Below the pieces are notes generated by a model, which searched no databases, was not told where the DNA came from, and was given only the letters and a program-made list of their open reading frames with translations. Positions 35,281 to 45,163 of a stretch of DNA of 64,000 nucleotides are shown piece by piece; the first letter of the stretch is position 1, and each line of letters starts with the position of its first letter. A program made the translations under genes and the position numbers. The stretch is from NCBI RefSeq assembly GCF_009720525.1, contig NZ_CP043930.1, forward strand, positions 5,654,001 to 5,718,000, read 5' to 3'. The stretch comes from Gimesia benthica (lineage in GTDB: Bacteria; Planctomycetota; Planctomycetia; Planctomycetales; Planctomycetaceae).

Positions 35281-35713
35281 GGTGTCGGTTCCTGAGTGTT
35301 TCTGGTGTCGAGGTGCTCTTGCAAAGGAGGTCAGAGCGGAAAGTGTTTCTATTTACTATGAGACAACCATTGTGCCGCGTCAATCCCGGGCCCGGTTTTG
35401 GACCGCACAGACTGAGACCGTCGCTAACACGACGATTTCGCCGCGCGTTACAGACTTTCTTTGGCAATCAGACAATTTTTTCAAAAAAGAATGGTATGCA
35501 TGGGAACACACCGGCCGCTTAGAAACGACATTTCATTTTTTCGACATTCAATCTTAATAAACGCCTTGTAGGATTCCCGCAACTTCGGAGTAGCGGAGCA
35601 TCCTTCCTGCCTATCCTTCCGACAAAACGGTCAGTCAAGACCATCCTCGGCATCAAAGTGCCTTGAAACGCCAAGTCAATCTGTTTTTCTCTTCGTTTTT
35701 GGGAGTTGCTTTG
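35281..35713. other. Intergenic region between divergent operon and DUF1559 genes
   Basis: 433 bases without a convincing gene. An open frame continues upstream of the DUF1559 start to a TTG at 35663, but lacks a ribosome site. TTTTTT-C-AAAAAA at 35476-35488 is a short perfect inverted repeat of unknown use. Promoters for both flanking units must lie here, but none stood out. Confidence 0.45.
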
Positions 35714-36700
35714 ATGCTTCTTCGCTTTTCGCGCCCTGCCGGCGCGCGTACTGCCGTTGCAGTACATCGTCGTGGTTTTACTTTGATCGAGTTGCTGGTG
35801 GTAATCGCGATTATCGCCATTCTGATTGCGTTACTGTTACCCGCTGTGCAGCAGGCCCGTGAAGCCGCACGTCGCAGCCAGTGCAAAAACAATCTCAAGC
35901 AGTTGGGGATTGCACTGCAGAACTATCATGATACGCACGGCGTCTTCCCTCCCGGCGGCGTGATTGGAACCTGTGCCGGAAATCCTCCGACCAATATTTC
36001 CGGCAGCCAGGAATGTAGTGGCCAGAGCCTGGGTGGCAACTGGCTGATCTACATTCTGCCCCAGATGGAACAGAGTTCCCTGTGGGAAAATGCAGCTCCG
36101 ATTCTGAATACGAATAATCCGCTGGACAGCATGAATAACGTGTTTGGACATTATGCTCCCGCAGCATTCCGCTGCCCCAGTCATCCCTGGGATCGTCGCA
36201 GTAACGTCGCGTTTCGTGCCCTGGAGCACATGTCACGCGGTAACTACGCTGCCAACTACGGTTCCGGCAACCTGACAGAGTCTTACACGAATACTCATGC
36301 AGGTGTCTTTACCATTAACTCTGCGATCGGGATTCGGGACATCAAAGATGGTACCAGCAATACGCTGCTGACCGGCGAGATCATGTACAACAACGATAAT
36401 ACCTCCGATGCCCGCGGTGCCTGGGTTTATTCCGGCATGGGTGGTTCCGCTTTCAGTACAGGACGGAACCCCAATTCAACAACCGCCGACATCCTGGCCA
36501 GCTGTAGCACTACTACCGAGTTGCCTTGTACCGCCGGAAACGATGGAACCCAGATTGCGGCTTCCCGCAGTCATCATACCGGGGGCGTCCAGGTCGGACT
36601 GGCCGATGGTTCCTGCCGGTTCATCTCTGAAAATATCAGCCAGGCCATTTACCAGGCTCTGGGAACCCGTGCCAATCGGGAAGTGATTGATAACTTCTAA
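35714..36700 (+). CDS. DUF1559 pseudopilin-like protein, copy 1
   Basis: 328 residues from the ATG at 35714, which has GGGAG eight bases ahead; an earlier TTG is rejected. A type IV prepilin signal [19 protein letters not shown] (about 21-39) with the conserved Glu five residues after the cleavage glycine is followed by [20 protein letters not shown] and [20 protein letters not shown], the DUF1559 start. The C-terminal end [18 protein letters not shown] is the H-X9-DG-type motif of the family. Such proteins occur in tens to hundreds of copies per planctomycete genome, are exported, and are of unknown function. A near copy lies at 37020-37997. Confidence 0.92.
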   Translation: MLLRFSRPAGARTAVAVHRRGFTLIELLVVIAIIAILIALLLPAVQQAREAARRSQCKNNLKQLGIALQNYHDTHGVFPPGGVIGTCAGNPPTNISGSQECSGQSLGGNWLIYILPQMEQSSLWENAAPILNTNNPLDSMNNVFGHYAPAAFRCPSHPWDRRSNVAFRALEHMSRGNYAANYGSGNLTESYTNTHAGVFTINSAIGIRDIKDGTSNTLLTGEIMYNNDNTSDARGAWVYSGMGGSAFSTGRNPNSTTADILASCSTTTELPCTAGNDGTQIAASRSHHTGGVQVGLADGSCRFISENISQAIYQALGTRANREVIDNF

Positions 36701-36806
36701 GCGGTTGTCAGATTTAATTCTGTTATACGAGCCAGCCGGAGAATGGCACGTTTGAACCCATTCTTCGGCTGAGCTGTTGTTTCCTGAATGAGAGGAGCTG
36801 ATTCTC

Positions 36807-36935
36807 ATGAAAAAATACTACCTGCTGTTGTGCTGTGTATTCTGTCTGACTCTGTCCATTGCCGGTTGCTCAGGAGAACCCGAAGAAGGCGTTCCCGGCG
36901 ATTCCACACCGACACCGGAATACACCGATCCCTAA
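36807..36935 (+). CDS. Small lipoprotein between DUF1559 genes
   Basis: A 42-residue protein, below the usual gene-caller limit. It starts MKKYYLLLCCVFCLTLSIAG, a signal peptide with lipobox IAGC and Cys21 as the lipid site, followed by a short acidic, proline-rich tail (GEPEEGVPGDSTPTPEYTDP). GAGGAG lies about ten bases before the ATG. It lies 106 bases after the first DUF1559 gene and 84 before the second, on the same strand, so it is probably co-transcribed with them. A small lipoprotein may accompany or cap the pseudopilin products. Function unknown. Confidence 0.75.
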   Translation: MKKYYLLLCCVFCLTLSIAGCSGEPEEGVPGDSTPTPEYTDP

Positions 36936-37019
36936 TCGTCCCTGCAGGCAAGACGATTCATCACGATTTACTCCGCCTGTCTGTCTTATATTTTTCATTT
37001 ACGTCTCAAGGAGAAGAAG

Positions 37020-37997
37020 ATGTTACGTCTGATTTCGTCCGAGTCCGTTACCGGAAAAAAACGTCGTGGTTTTACCCTGATCGAACTGCTCGTGGTCATC
37101 GCGATCATTGCGATTCTGATCGCGCTGCTGTTGCCCGCAGTGCAGCAGGCCCGCGAAGCTGCCCGCCGCAGTCAATGTAAAAACAATCTCAAACAGCTGG
37201 GCCTGGCCCTGCAAAACTACCACGACACTCATGGTGTCTTCCCCCCCGGTGGTGTCATCGGTCTGTGTGGCGGTACTCCCCCCACGAACCTGACCGGTCT
37301 CCAGGAATGTACCGATCAGCACAGCCTGGGAGGCAACTGGTTGCTCTACATCCTGCCACAAATGGAACAGAGCTCGCTCTGGGATAAAGCTGCTCCCGTG
37401 TTGAATGGTCGTGACCCGCTGGATTACATGAACAATATCTTCGGGCACTGGAGCCCCGCTGCTTACCGTTGCCCCAGTCATCCCTGGGATCGCCGCAGTA
37501 ACGTCGCGTTTCGCTCAATCGAGCACATGTCCCGCGGTAACTATGCTGCCAACTACGGAAACGGCAATCTGACCGATTCCTACACGAATGCCTCTGGTGG
37601 CATCTTCACGATCAACTCTTCGATCGGGATTCGGGACATCAAAGATGGGACCAGTAACACCCTGCTGACCGGGGAAGTAAACTACATCAACGATAATACG
37701 TCCGATGCCCGTGGTGCCTGGGTTTACTCAGGGATGGGCGGATCTGCCTTCAGTACCGGCCGCAATCCGAACAGCACGACCGCGGATATTCTGGCAAAAT
37801 GTTCCAACACCGCTGAAATGCCCTGTACGGAAGCCAATGACGGAACCCAGATCGCTGCTCTGCGGAGTCAGCATACCGGGGGCGTTCAGGTTGGACTGGC
37901 CGACGGTTCCTGCCGCTTCATTTCTGAAAATATCAGTCAGACCATCTACCAGGCTCTGGGCACCCGCGCCAACCGGGAAGTAATTGATAACTTCTAA
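37020..37997 (+). CDS. DUF1559 pseudopilin-like protein, copy 2
   Basis: 325 residues. AAGGAGAAGA precedes the ATG. The prepilin segment [19 protein letters not shown] lies at about 16-34 and the remainder follows copy 1 almost residue for residue, including [37 protein letters not shown] and the end [20 protein letters not shown]. Differences are few and mostly conservative; copy 1 has a longer N-terminal leader. The pair is a recent tandem duplication. A strong terminator follows at 38041. Family function is unknown; export by a type II or IV pilus-like machine is inferred from the signal. Confidence 0.92.
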   Translation: MLRLISSESVTGKKRRGFTLIELLVVIAIIAILIALLLPAVQQAREAARRSQCKNNLKQLGLALQNYHDTHGVFPPGGVIGLCGGTPPTNLTGLQECTDQHSLGGNWLLYILPQMEQSSLWDKAAPVLNGRDPLDYMNNIFGHWSPAAYRCPSHPWDRRSNVAFRSIEHMSRGNYAANYGNGNLTDSYTNASGGIFTINSSIGIRDIKDGTSNTLLTGEVNYINDNTSDARGAWVYSGMGGSAFSTGRNPNSTTADILAKCSNTAEMPCTEANDGTQIAALRSQHTGGVQVGLADGSCRFISENISQTIYQALGTRANREVIDNF

Positions 37998-38040
37998 GAC
38001 GGGCTTTTAATGAACTGACTCTGTTTTACTGAATGTTCAC

Positions 38041-38084
38041 AACCGGAGGATCTGCTGGAATCGCATCCTCCGGTTGTTTTATTT
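38041..38084 (+). terminator. Rho-independent terminator after DUF1559 pair
   Basis: Stem AACCGGAGGAT (38041-38051) pairs perfectly with ATCCTCCGGTT (38065-38075) around a 13-base loop, followed by GTTTTATTT. It lies 44 bases after the second DUF1559 stop and closes that operon. Confidence 0.85.
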
Positions 38085-38218
38085 GATTACGTGCTGTCTG
38101 TATGGCCAGATAGAACTCTGCCGAAAAAATGAGGCTGTGGGTTTTGTCTCGTCCCTCGGTGGCGTAACATATTACTAAAGATTGTTTAGACCACGGGATT
38201 CTTTACAAGGATATTTCA

Positions 38219-39844
38219 ATGCGTCGCTTCACACTGACTACCATGCTGCTGGCAGGAATGTTCCTGCTGACCCAGCAGGGGCTGAGCCGGGCGGAATCGT
38301 CAGGTAAAACTGCCACAGGATACGTATTTCATGATGCCAACCAGAATCGGAAGTTCGATGCCGGCGAGAAAACGCTGCCGGGCGTTGCCGTCTCGAATGG
38401 TCTCAAGGTCGTTCGCACCGATGAAAACGGAAAGTATGAACTCCCCGTTACCGATGACACCATTCTGTTCGTCATCAAACCCCGCAACTGGCGGACTCCG
38501 CTGAGCAAGAATCTCACACCCGAGTTCTATTACATTCACAAACCCAAGGGCTCACCCAAGTCACACTTCGCCGGCGTCGCCCCTACCGGACCGCTGCCGA
38601 AATCGGTCGACTTTCCTCTCTATCCGCAAAAAGAGCCCAATCAGTTCCGCGCCCTCTTTTTCGGCGATCCACAGCCCCGCGATCAGAAAGAGATCGACTA
38701 CATCGCCCATGATGTAATCGAAGACCTCGTCGGCACCGATGCTTCGTTCGGCGTCACGCTGGGCGACATTCTGTTTGACGATCTGTCGCTGTTCGAATCG
38801 CAGGCACGGGGTATCGCCCTCTTGGGAATTCCCTGGTACAACGTAATCGGCAACCACGACATCAACTACGATGCCCCCAACGATAAGTTGAGCGATGAAA
38901 CATTCGAGCGGGCCTTCGGTCCCTCTTATTACTCCTTCGATTACGGCACCGTACATTTCATCGTGCTGGACGACATCGAATGGATCGTCACCGACGAATC
39001 AAAGAAGAACAAAAAGAAAAAAGGGAAATACCAGGGTGGTCTCGGCAAAGAGCAGATCGAATTCGTCAAGAACGATCTGCAGCAGATTCCCGAAGATCAG
39101 CTGGTTGTCCTGATGATGCACATCCCGCTGGTCGGCGTGGAAGATCGCCAGGACCTGTACCGCCTGATTGAAAAGCGTCCCTTCTGTATGTCCATTTCCG
39201 GTCATACCCACCACCACGAACACCGCTTCATTACGAAGGAAGATGGCTGGCGGGGCGCCAAGCCACACCATCACATCATCAATGTGACCGTCAGCGGCAG
39301 CTGGTGGTCCGGTGCGCCGGATGAACGGGGCATTCCGCATACGATGATGGCCGACGGTGCTCCCAACGGTTATTCCATCATTACCTTTGACGGCAAAGAA
39401 TATAACCTGGACTTTCGTGCCGCCGGTCGTGCTGCGAAATACCAGATGAATATCATCGCCCCTGAAGCGGTCACCGTCGATCAGGTCGCGGAAACCAACG
39501 TGATGGTCAACGTATTTAACGGTTCGGAAAAATCGAAGGTGGAAATGCAGATTGGCGAGTCCGGCAGCTGGGCTCCCATGGAGCGGATTGTCGCCATCGA
39601 TCCCAGCTTCAAGAAGCTGTCCGAAACGGAGAACGGCGTCGAAGAGAAATCTTATCGCAATCTCCCCAAGGCCAAGAACTCAACCCATCTCTGGCAGGCC
39701 AAGCTGCCCGACGGACTGAAGCCGGGTACGCATCTGCTGCGGATCCGCACGGTCGAGATGGACGGCGATGAACATGTCGCGGGACGCGTCATCCGCATCA
39801 CCCCCGCGAAACCATCCGAGAAGACAGCGTCTACTGAAAAGTAA
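38219..39844 (+). CDS. Exported calcineurin-like metallophosphoesterase
   Basis: 541 residues with a signal peptide (TMLLAGMFLLTQQGLSRA). Order: an N-terminal beta domain (about 30-120, GYVFHDANQNRKFDAGEKTL, like SdrD/MetallophosN modules), the phosphoesterase core with FFGDPQPRD, LGDILFDD, VIGNHDIN, VLMMHIPLV and ISGHTHHHE providing all metal ligands, and a C-terminal beta domain (about 400-541). This layout equals the MetallophosN-Metallophos-MetallophosC arrangement. It stands alone between two terminators. The substrate is unknown; a phosphodiester or phospholipid outside the inner membrane is likely. Confidence 0.9.
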   Translation: MRRFTLTTMLLAGMFLLTQQGLSRAESSGKTATGYVFHDANQNRKFDAGEKTLPGVAVSNGLKVVRTDENGKYELPVTDDTILFVIKPRNWRTPLSKNLTPEFYYIHKPKGSPKSHFAGVAPTGPLPKSVDFPLYPQKEPNQFRALFFGDPQPRDQKEIDYIAHDVIEDLVGTDASFGVTLGDILFDDLSLFESQARGIALLGIPWYNVIGNHDINYDAPNDKLSDETFERAFGPSYYSFDYGTVHFIVLDDIEWIVTDESKKNKKKKGKYQGGLGKEQIEFVKNDLQQIPEDQLVVLMMHIPLVGVEDRQDLYRLIEKRPFCMSISGHTHHHEHRFITKEDGWRGAKPHHHIINVTVSGSWWSGAPDERGIPHTMMADGAPNGYSIITFDGKEYNLDFRAAGRAAKYQMNIIAPEAVTVDQVAETNVMVNVFNGSEKSKVEMQIGESGSWAPMERIVAIDPSFKKLSETENGVEEKSYRNLPKAKNSTHLWQAKLPDGLKPGTHLLRIRTVEMDGDEHVAGRVIRITPAKPSEKTASTEK

Positions 39845-39873
39845 GCACTGTGAGGATCACTTGCATTGATCTG

Positions 39874-39914
39874 ACGGGACCTGTGAATTCGCTTCACAGG
39901 TCCCGTTGTTTTTT
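39874..39914. terminator. Bidirectional terminator between convergent genes
   Basis: A 14-base perfect stem, ACGGGACCTGTGAA (39874-39887) with TTCACAGGTCCCGT (39893-39906), closes on a five-base TTCGC loop and is followed by a run of T on the + strand. It lies between the phosphoesterase and cytochrome genes, which converge. The T run favours use by the + strand gene. Confidence 0.82.
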
Positions 39915-39926
39915 CGTTGTGAAATC

Positions 39927-40388
39927 TTAACGCTGCGAAATCAGCACTTTGTTGACCTTCTTATGGCAGTTGATGCAGGTCATTGTCAGGTGCAGATAAC
40001 TGAGCGAGGCGCCGTCGATGTTTTTCTCTTTGGCGAATTTAATCACCTGCTTGGCGGCGGAACGAAACTCTTCACTCTGACGGGCAAAGATGGGCCCCTC
40101 GACGACCTGCCATTCAGTGGCGTTACTCATCTCGATCATGCGTTTGGCCCCCTTCTGCATCTTCTCGTAATCCTCGATCATCAGTCCTTCGAGTACGAGT
40201 TGCGAGCTGGTCAGTTTTTCGTGCATGAACTTGCTGAGCCGCTTCTCACCTTCCAGATCCTTATCATCGCCCGGCTTGCTTTCGCATTGGTCCGCATCGT
40301 CAGCACGCGCTGTCTGGATTTCTTCCGCATCGGTTCCGAGTCCCATGATGAACAGACCACAAATCAAGCCGTATACCAGTTTACGCAT
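39927..40388 (-). CDS. Small exported c-type cytochrome (c556/c'-like)
   Basis: 153 residues from the ATG at 40388; AAGGA lies eight bases before it, and a start at 40403 would put that ribosome site inside the gene. A signal peptide (LVYGLICGLFIMGLGTDA) is followed by a helical region and a C-terminal heme site CINCHKKVNK with CxxCH near residue 143. A heme motif at the end of a four-helix protein is the c556/cytochrome c-prime arrangement. LTSSQLVLEGLMIEDYEKMQ supplies a helix with a Met that might ligate the iron. It probably carries electrons in the periplasm; no partner is adjacent. Confidence 0.78.
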   Translation of the reverse strand: MRKLVYGLICGLFIMGLGTDAEEIQTARADDADQCESKPGDDKDLEGEKRLSKFMHEKLTSSQLVLEGLMIEDYEKMQKGAKRMIEMSNATEWQVVEGPIFARQSEEFRSAAKQVIKFAKEKNIDGASLSYLHLTMTCINCHKKVNKVLISQR

Positions 40389-40557
40389 GGAATCATCCTT
40401 CAATTGAATAGCAGGTAAAAGTCAGTGCGCCATTATATTAATGGACTTGCATGTCCTGTATTGTAGTCCGGCGATCGCCTGCAGTTCAATACTGCTTTCG
40501 CGAGAAGACCCGGTTAAACCGTGATGGATGAAACACAATGAGTCGAAAAGCGAATAA

Positions 40558-42744
40558 TTATTCCGGCAGTTGTGTCTCGCCGGGCAGCATCGAGAGCCCT
40601 TTTTCTTTCGGGATGAAGTAGGGAATCAGTTCCCCCATCAACCGGTTCTGCAGTCCCTCAAACATCTGCTCGCGGGCCTCCTGTTCGGTGGCATTGCGGA
40701 GAATCAGAAAGCGGGGATTAACCAGCACCTGTTTGGTCCAGAGTGTCCGCTTGGGAGACTTCTGCACCCACGACAGCTTAAACGCGGCTGCCGTCGATTG
40801 CAGTGTTTCCCCGGTGGGAGTGCGTCCCAGCGGATTCCCGGGCGAAGGCCGGCCCCGTTTCGACATCTGCAGCTTGTTCCCCTCCTGTTCCTGGTATTCC
40901 ATCTGGAAAATCAGCGGCTGGTCTTCCGCCACTTCAAAACCATCTGCTTCCAGGCGATCCTTGAGCACTTCCTGCAGAACTTCTTTGACTTCGTCCTCCT
41001 TGCCGAATTTGATATTCACCACGTTGACATTGATACTGACTTTCGAGCCGGTCCTCAGAATCGCATCCGATTCGCTCTGGTAAGCTGCCAGGCCATCCGT
41101 GATCTGTTTCTCCGGCAAAGGTACCGTCACCAGTTGAGGCTTACGGTTAAGTCGCAGACGTCCCTTGTCATCGGTCAGTGCACTGTCGGTGTTCGCAAAC
41201 AGGTAATGGGGAGTCAGGTAGAGGGGGCGGCGGATAATCACGTTTGGTGGCGGTTCGAGGACCCACACACTCCGCCGGCTCTCGCGATCGACGAGCAGGG
41301 CACCGTAGAGCAGAAAACTTCTGCCGGACGGGGTCAGTTCCAGCTTGTTCCCTTCGTAGGAAGGCTGACTGAACTGATCGCTCAGGTTGCCGGCTACTTC
41401 GAAGGCCCGTTCCGGCTTGCCATCTTCCAGGTTCACCAACCAGATCTCGGTTTTGCCTGATTCGGTGACCAGCATCCCCAGTTGTTTGCCATCCCGCGAA
41501 AAATCCAGAGCCTGCAGCGAATAGTATTTTGCACGGGGATCCAGGTGACCGTCCAGCTCCATGAGATAGAGCAGTTTCAGCGTGCGCAGGTCGTAGAAGA
41601 AAACTTTGTTACTTGTGTTGGTAGACAGGTAGTTGCCTCCCGGACTGACCAGGTAACTGTGGCTCGCGAACTCGCTGGATTTGATCTCGGTTTCCTGTTC
41701 GAGCTTTCCGGTCTGCAGGTCCCAGCGTTTGAGAATCGTTTTGTATTTGCCCCCGTCTTTGCGGATCAACTGCACGAACGCGCCATTGTTCCCGCAGATT
41801 TCATATAAAGAGACCACGCTGCCGGGCGCATCAACCTGCCATTCGGAAACGATTTTCCCGGTCGTGGTATCCCAGCAGACCAGCTTGGGGATTTTCGACG
41901 TGCGTTCGGTAATATTCAGCAGCAGATATTTCCCGTCTGCACTGAGTTTGAATTTGGGCGTCAGGATCATCCATTCCTGGGGAGGCGTGATCGAGATCTC
42001 ACCGATTTTCTTCTCCGTCGCCAGGTTCCAGATGTCAAAGTGATAAAGATTACGGTTCTTATACTGCACGGCGACCACCGGACCGGACCCGCTGGGCACC
42101 ACCAGTTTCTCTTCCGCATTCTTCAGGTCAATTTTCAAGCGTGACGATTCCGGCCAGTCCGCGGTCACCAGCGGCGGATCGACGAGGGACGTCCACTTCT
42201 GCTCCGGTTCGGGCTGCGGTTTCGGTTTCGTGGGGACCGGAGTCGGTTTTTTCTCCGCCGGTTGACCGCTCACCGGTTTGGATTGTGCGACCTCCATCGG
42301 TTTCGCCGGTGTCTCTGACTCGGCTTTTTCCTCGACAGGCGCGGGGGCCGGTGCCGGTGTCACTCCAGCGGGAGCCAGTTCCTGATGTGGCTGTGCGATC
42401 TCTTCCGGTTCTCCACCCCCCATCAGGGAACGGACCAGCGTATAAGAGACAAAGAACATCACCACGAAGGCCACGCTACCAGCAATCATGGTCACCGGAG
42501 AATTAGCGCTGTTCCCGGACTGCTTTTTCTGTTTGCCCCCTTTGGATGACGCCTTTTTACGCGCCGGCCGGGCCTGGCGTTCGTAGACTTCCTCGTCGTC
42601 CTCGTAGAAATCGTCCAGCAGGTCATCCTCGCCTGCAGGAACCTGCATCCGCTCTCCACAGGATTTGCACTTCAGGGTCTGCCCCGCACGGTCATCGCGG
42701 ACTTTGTATTCCTGAAAACAGTGTTCACACTGGAATTGAATCAT
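40558..42744 (-). CDS. Zinc-ribbon, membrane-anchored WD40-like propeller protein
   Basis: 728 residues from the ATG at 42744. Order: zinc ribbon (CEHCFQEYKVRDDRAGQTLK then CKSCGERMQVPA, about 5-32), acidic and Lys-rich linker, one transmembrane helix (VTMIAGSVAFVVMFFVSYTL, about 85-105), a Pro/Ala/Glu-rich linker (about 115-185), a WD40-like propeller (about 195-510, with SADGKYLLLNITER and DFSRDGKQLGMLV) and a C-terminal domain of about 170 residues. The ribbon matches the protein at 16005-16430. The earlier ATG at 42843 is not credible. Likely an extracytoplasmic propeller with a cytoplasmic ribbon; function unknown. Confidence 0.76.
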   Translation of the reverse strand: MIQFQCEHCFQEYKVRDDRAGQTLKCKSCGERMQVPAGEDDLLDDFYEDDEEVYERQARPARKKASSKGGKQKKQSGNSANSPVTMIAGSVAFVVMFFVSYTLVRSLMGGGEPEEIAQPHQELAPAGVTPAPAPAPVEEKAESETPAKPMEVAQSKPVSGQPAEKKPTPVPTKPKPQPEPEQKWTSLVDPPLVTADWPESSRLKIDLKNAEEKLVVPSGSGPVVAVQYKNRNLYHFDIWNLATEKKIGEISITPPQEWMILTPKFKLSADGKYLLLNITERTSKIPKLVCWDTTTGKIVSEWQVDAPGSVVSLYEICGNNGAFVQLIRKDGGKYKTILKRWDLQTGKLEQETEIKSSEFASHSYLVSPGGNYLSTNTSNKVFFYDLRTLKLLYLMELDGHLDPRAKYYSLQALDFSRDGKQLGMLVTESGKTEIWLVNLEDGKPERAFEVAGNLSDQFSQPSYEGNKLELTPSGRSFLLYGALLVDRESRRSVWVLEPPPNVIIRRPLYLTPHYLFANTDSALTDDKGRLRLNRKPQLVTVPLPEKQITDGLAAYQSESDAILRTGSKVSINVNVVNIKFGKEDEVKEVLQEVLKDRLEADGFEVAEDQPLIFQMEYQEQEGNKLQMSKRGRPSPGNPLGRTPTGETLQSTAAAFKLSWVQKSPKRTLWTKQVLVNPRFLILRNATEQEAREQMFEGLQNRLMGELIPYFIPKEKGLSMLPGETQLPE

Positions 42745-42993
42745 GATTTGGTCCCGCCAGCTAAGAGATCCAGAAAGATAAGAAATGAATTTGGATCGAC
42801 TGATCTGAAGTACAATAGTCCTGAATTGTTTACAGGAACGCAAGCAGAAATTTCAGATTCCAAAGGATGCCGGTCAGACTGTCATAGCAGTCTCTGGGAG
42901 TGCAACCGTGCTTTTCCTCCCGCGTCTGTTATAATCGATTCGCGACCCGCCTGATCTTCCCGTTTCTACCTGTTATCAAAGAGGAATCGAATC

Positions 42994-44439
42994 GTGCTCA
43001 ATTCCGGGATGCGTAGCTTAAGTCTGTGCCTGTTGACGCTCTGTCTCTCTCTGTCTGGTCTACGAAGCACTACAGCCGCGGCTCCGCGGACGCCGGGAGA
43101 TCGACCTAATCTGATCGTGATTATGGTGGACGATATGGGCTATGCCGGAGTCAGTTGTTTCGGCAATCCCTACTTTAAAACTCCCGAGATCGATCGGCTG
43201 GCAGCCGAAGGTCTGAAGCTGACCGACTTCCATTCTTCGGGCACCGTCTGTTCGCCCACGCGGGCCGGTCTGCTCACCGGTCGCTATCAGCAGCGGGCCG
43301 GCATTGAAGCGGTCATCCATCCGGTCAGCGATCATCCCGAGCATCTGAAAGGTTTGAAACGCAGCGAAAACACCTTCGCCGAACTGTTGAAACAGGCAGG
43401 TTACCAGACCGGCCTGATCGGGAAATGGCACCAGGGCTACCCACACAATTCCGCTGAGTATCATCCCGACAATCACGGGTTCGATACCTTCGTGGGTTAT
43501 CACAGCGGCAATATCGATTTCATCAGTCACGTGGGAGACCACGTCAAACACGACTGGTGGCACGGACGCAAGGAGACCGAGGAACCCGGCTACTCGACGC
43601 ACCTGATTAATCAGTACGCCCTGCAGTTCATTAAGGACAACCAGGACCGTCCCTTCTGTCTCTACCTGGCGCATGAAGCGATTCACAACCCGGTTCAGGT
43701 CCCCGGCGATCCGGTTCGTCGCACCGAAGCCGAAGGCTGGAAACGCTGGAAGCCGGCCCATGAAGGGGAACGCATCGAGAAGTTCAAAGGGATGACGCTC
43801 CCCGTCGATGAAGGCGTAGGGCAGATTCGTGAGTTCCTCGTGAAATCGGGACTCGATAAAAATACGTTCGTGCTGTTCTTCTCGGACAATGGTCCCTCGC
43901 GTGATTTCCCGAGTGGTAGTCCCACGCTACGGGGCGCCAAAGGTTCGGTTTACGAAGGCGGCCATCGCGTGCCTGCTATCGCCTGGTGGCCCGGCAAGAT
44001 CGAGGCGGGCACCGTCTCGGATGTCCCCGCGATCAGCATCGATGTCATGCCGACTCTGCTGGGAATCGCCCAGGTGACTCCGCCCCGGGAGCGTCCCCTG
44101 GATGGCGTCGATCTCTCTCCGGTTCTGTTTGAACAGAAATCGCTCTCGCCGCGTCCGCTGTTCTGGGCCTCACTTTCGAATCGGGGCGGACGCGCAGAAG
44201 CGATGCGAGACGGTCCCTGGAAACTGGTCGTGCAGCATCCCCGCGCAAAACCAGGCACCTTCGAAAATGAAAAGGTTGAACTCTATCGCCTCGATCGTGA
44301 TCCGGGCGAGAAAGAGGACCTGCAGAAAACCGAACCCGCCCAGGCTGCGAAAATGCTCAAGCAGCTCAAAGCCTGGTACCGCGATACGCAGTCCACCGCG
44401 ACACCCCAGCCGGGAGGCTGGCTGTCGCAGGGGAGTTAG
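42994..44439 (+). CDS. Sulfatase, exported
   Basis: 481 residues with a signal peptide (LSLCLLTLCLSLSGLRSTTA). The sulfatase core begins with LIVIMVDDMGYAGVSCFGNP (metal Asp46, Asp47), and the formylglycine site is VCSPTRAGLLTGRY with Cys86 in C-x-P-x-R. KWHQGYPHN and FFSDNGPSRD provide the other active-site residues. It hydrolyses sulfate esters, typically on algal polysaccharides. The GTG at 42994 is used because AGAGGA lies eight bases before it; an ATG at 43009 is the alternative. A maturase (FGE or anSME) is not in the window. Substrate unknown. Confidence 0.93.
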   Translation: MLNSGMRSLSLCLLTLCLSLSGLRSTTAAAPRTPGDRPNLIVIMVDDMGYAGVSCFGNPYFKTPEIDRLAAEGLKLTDFHSSGTVCSPTRAGLLTGRYQQRAGIEAVIHPVSDHPEHLKGLKRSENTFAELLKQAGYQTGLIGKWHQGYPHNSAEYHPDNHGFDTFVGYHSGNIDFISHVGDHVKHDWWHGRKETEEPGYSTHLINQYALQFIKDNQDRPFCLYLAHEAIHNPVQVPGDPVRRTEAEGWKRWKPAHEGERIEKFKGMTLPVDEGVGQIREFLVKSGLDKNTFVLFFSDNGPSRDFPSGSPTLRGAKGSVYEGGHRVPAIAWWPGKIEAGTVSDVPAISIDVMPTLLGIAQVTPPRERPLDGVDLSPVLFEQKSLSPRPLFWASLSNRGGRAEAMRDGPWKLVVQHPRAKPGTFENEKVELYRLDRDPGEKEDLQKTEPAQAAKMLKQLKAWYRDTQSTATPQPGGWLSQGS

Positions 44440-44480
44440 AGCGGCCAATCGAAACGATCCCGAAATCTCAAAAACCGGGG

Positions 44481-44510
44481 TTGTGCTGTTTATCGTAAAA
44501 CGATAAAAAT
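44481..44510 (+). promoter_or_regulatory. Promoter-like region with a perfect palindrome
   Basis: TTTATCGT-AAA-ACGATAAA (44489-44507) is a perfect inverted repeat with a three-base loop. TTGTGC at 44481-44486 and TAAAAA at 44504-44509 could be -35 and -10 boxes 17 bases apart, placing the palindrome inside the promoter of the DUF2975 gene 44 bases downstream. A repressor site for the HTH protein encoded next is the favoured reading. A weak terminator for the sulfatase gene is the alternative. Confidence 0.45.
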
Positions 44511-44550
44511 TCGCCGTTCAACAACAAACCCTTTGGAAAGGATTCCTGAG

Positions 44551-45084
44551 ATGGCTCGAAAAGATCGTACCAGTGTCATTTGCCGTATTCTGTATTATCT
44601 GTGTGCACTGTCCCTCTGGGTGATGCCCGCATTTCTAATCTGGGTCTGGTTTTGTGCCGACCTGATCGCGAAACAGAATGGCAGGATTCCTGTCCAAGCC
44701 ATTCCTTTTCCGTTGCCGGTATCAACTAAAGTGGGCATGGTTTTACTCTCAGCCCTGCTGATCGCACCCACGTACTGGGGGCTGATTTCGCTACGTCGTT
44801 TTCTCAAAGCCTGTTGTGCCGAAGATTATCTGGGCACACAAAACAGTCGGCTGCTGAAACGTTTTGCCCTGGGGCTGATGGGCTCTGCTTTATTATCTCC
44901 CATCTGCGGAGCGGCGCTCAGTGTGGTATTGACGATGCATAATCCGCCCGGACAGAAAATGCTGGCGATCAGCATCGGTTCGAATCAGTTCATCCTGGCG
45001 GGAGTTGGCGCACTGATCTTTCTGCTGGCGAATCTGTTAAAGCGAGCCAGCCTGATCGCGGAAGAACACGCCCAGATCATTTAG
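44551..45084 (+). CDS. DUF2975 membrane protein
   Basis: 177 residues from the ATG at 44551, which follows GGAAAGGA; a longer start at 44533 is less likely. Four hydrophobic helices are visible (about 13-35, 60-80, 105-128 and 143-163), separated by GLISLRRFLKACCAEDYLGT, which is typical of DUF2975. These proteins are usually encoded immediately before a YozG-like small HTH regulator, as here (79 bases). The function is unknown; the pair is thought to act as a membrane-linked regulatory unit. The palindrome upstream may be its operator. Confidence 0.83.
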   Translation: MARKDRTSVICRILYYLCALSLWVMPAFLIWVWFCADLIAKQNGRIPVQAIPFPLPVSTKVGMVLLSALLIAPTYWGLISLRRFLKACCAEDYLGTQNSRLLKRFALGLMGSALLSPICGAALSVVLTMHNPPGQKMLAISIGSNQFILAGVGALIFLLANLLKRASLIAEEHAQII

Positions 45085-45163
45085 ACGTCTGGTGACCCGC
45101 CCGGAATTCAGCTATAGTAGAATCAGAGCTTAACACGAGTTTTAGCGAGCGAAGCAGGAATCG

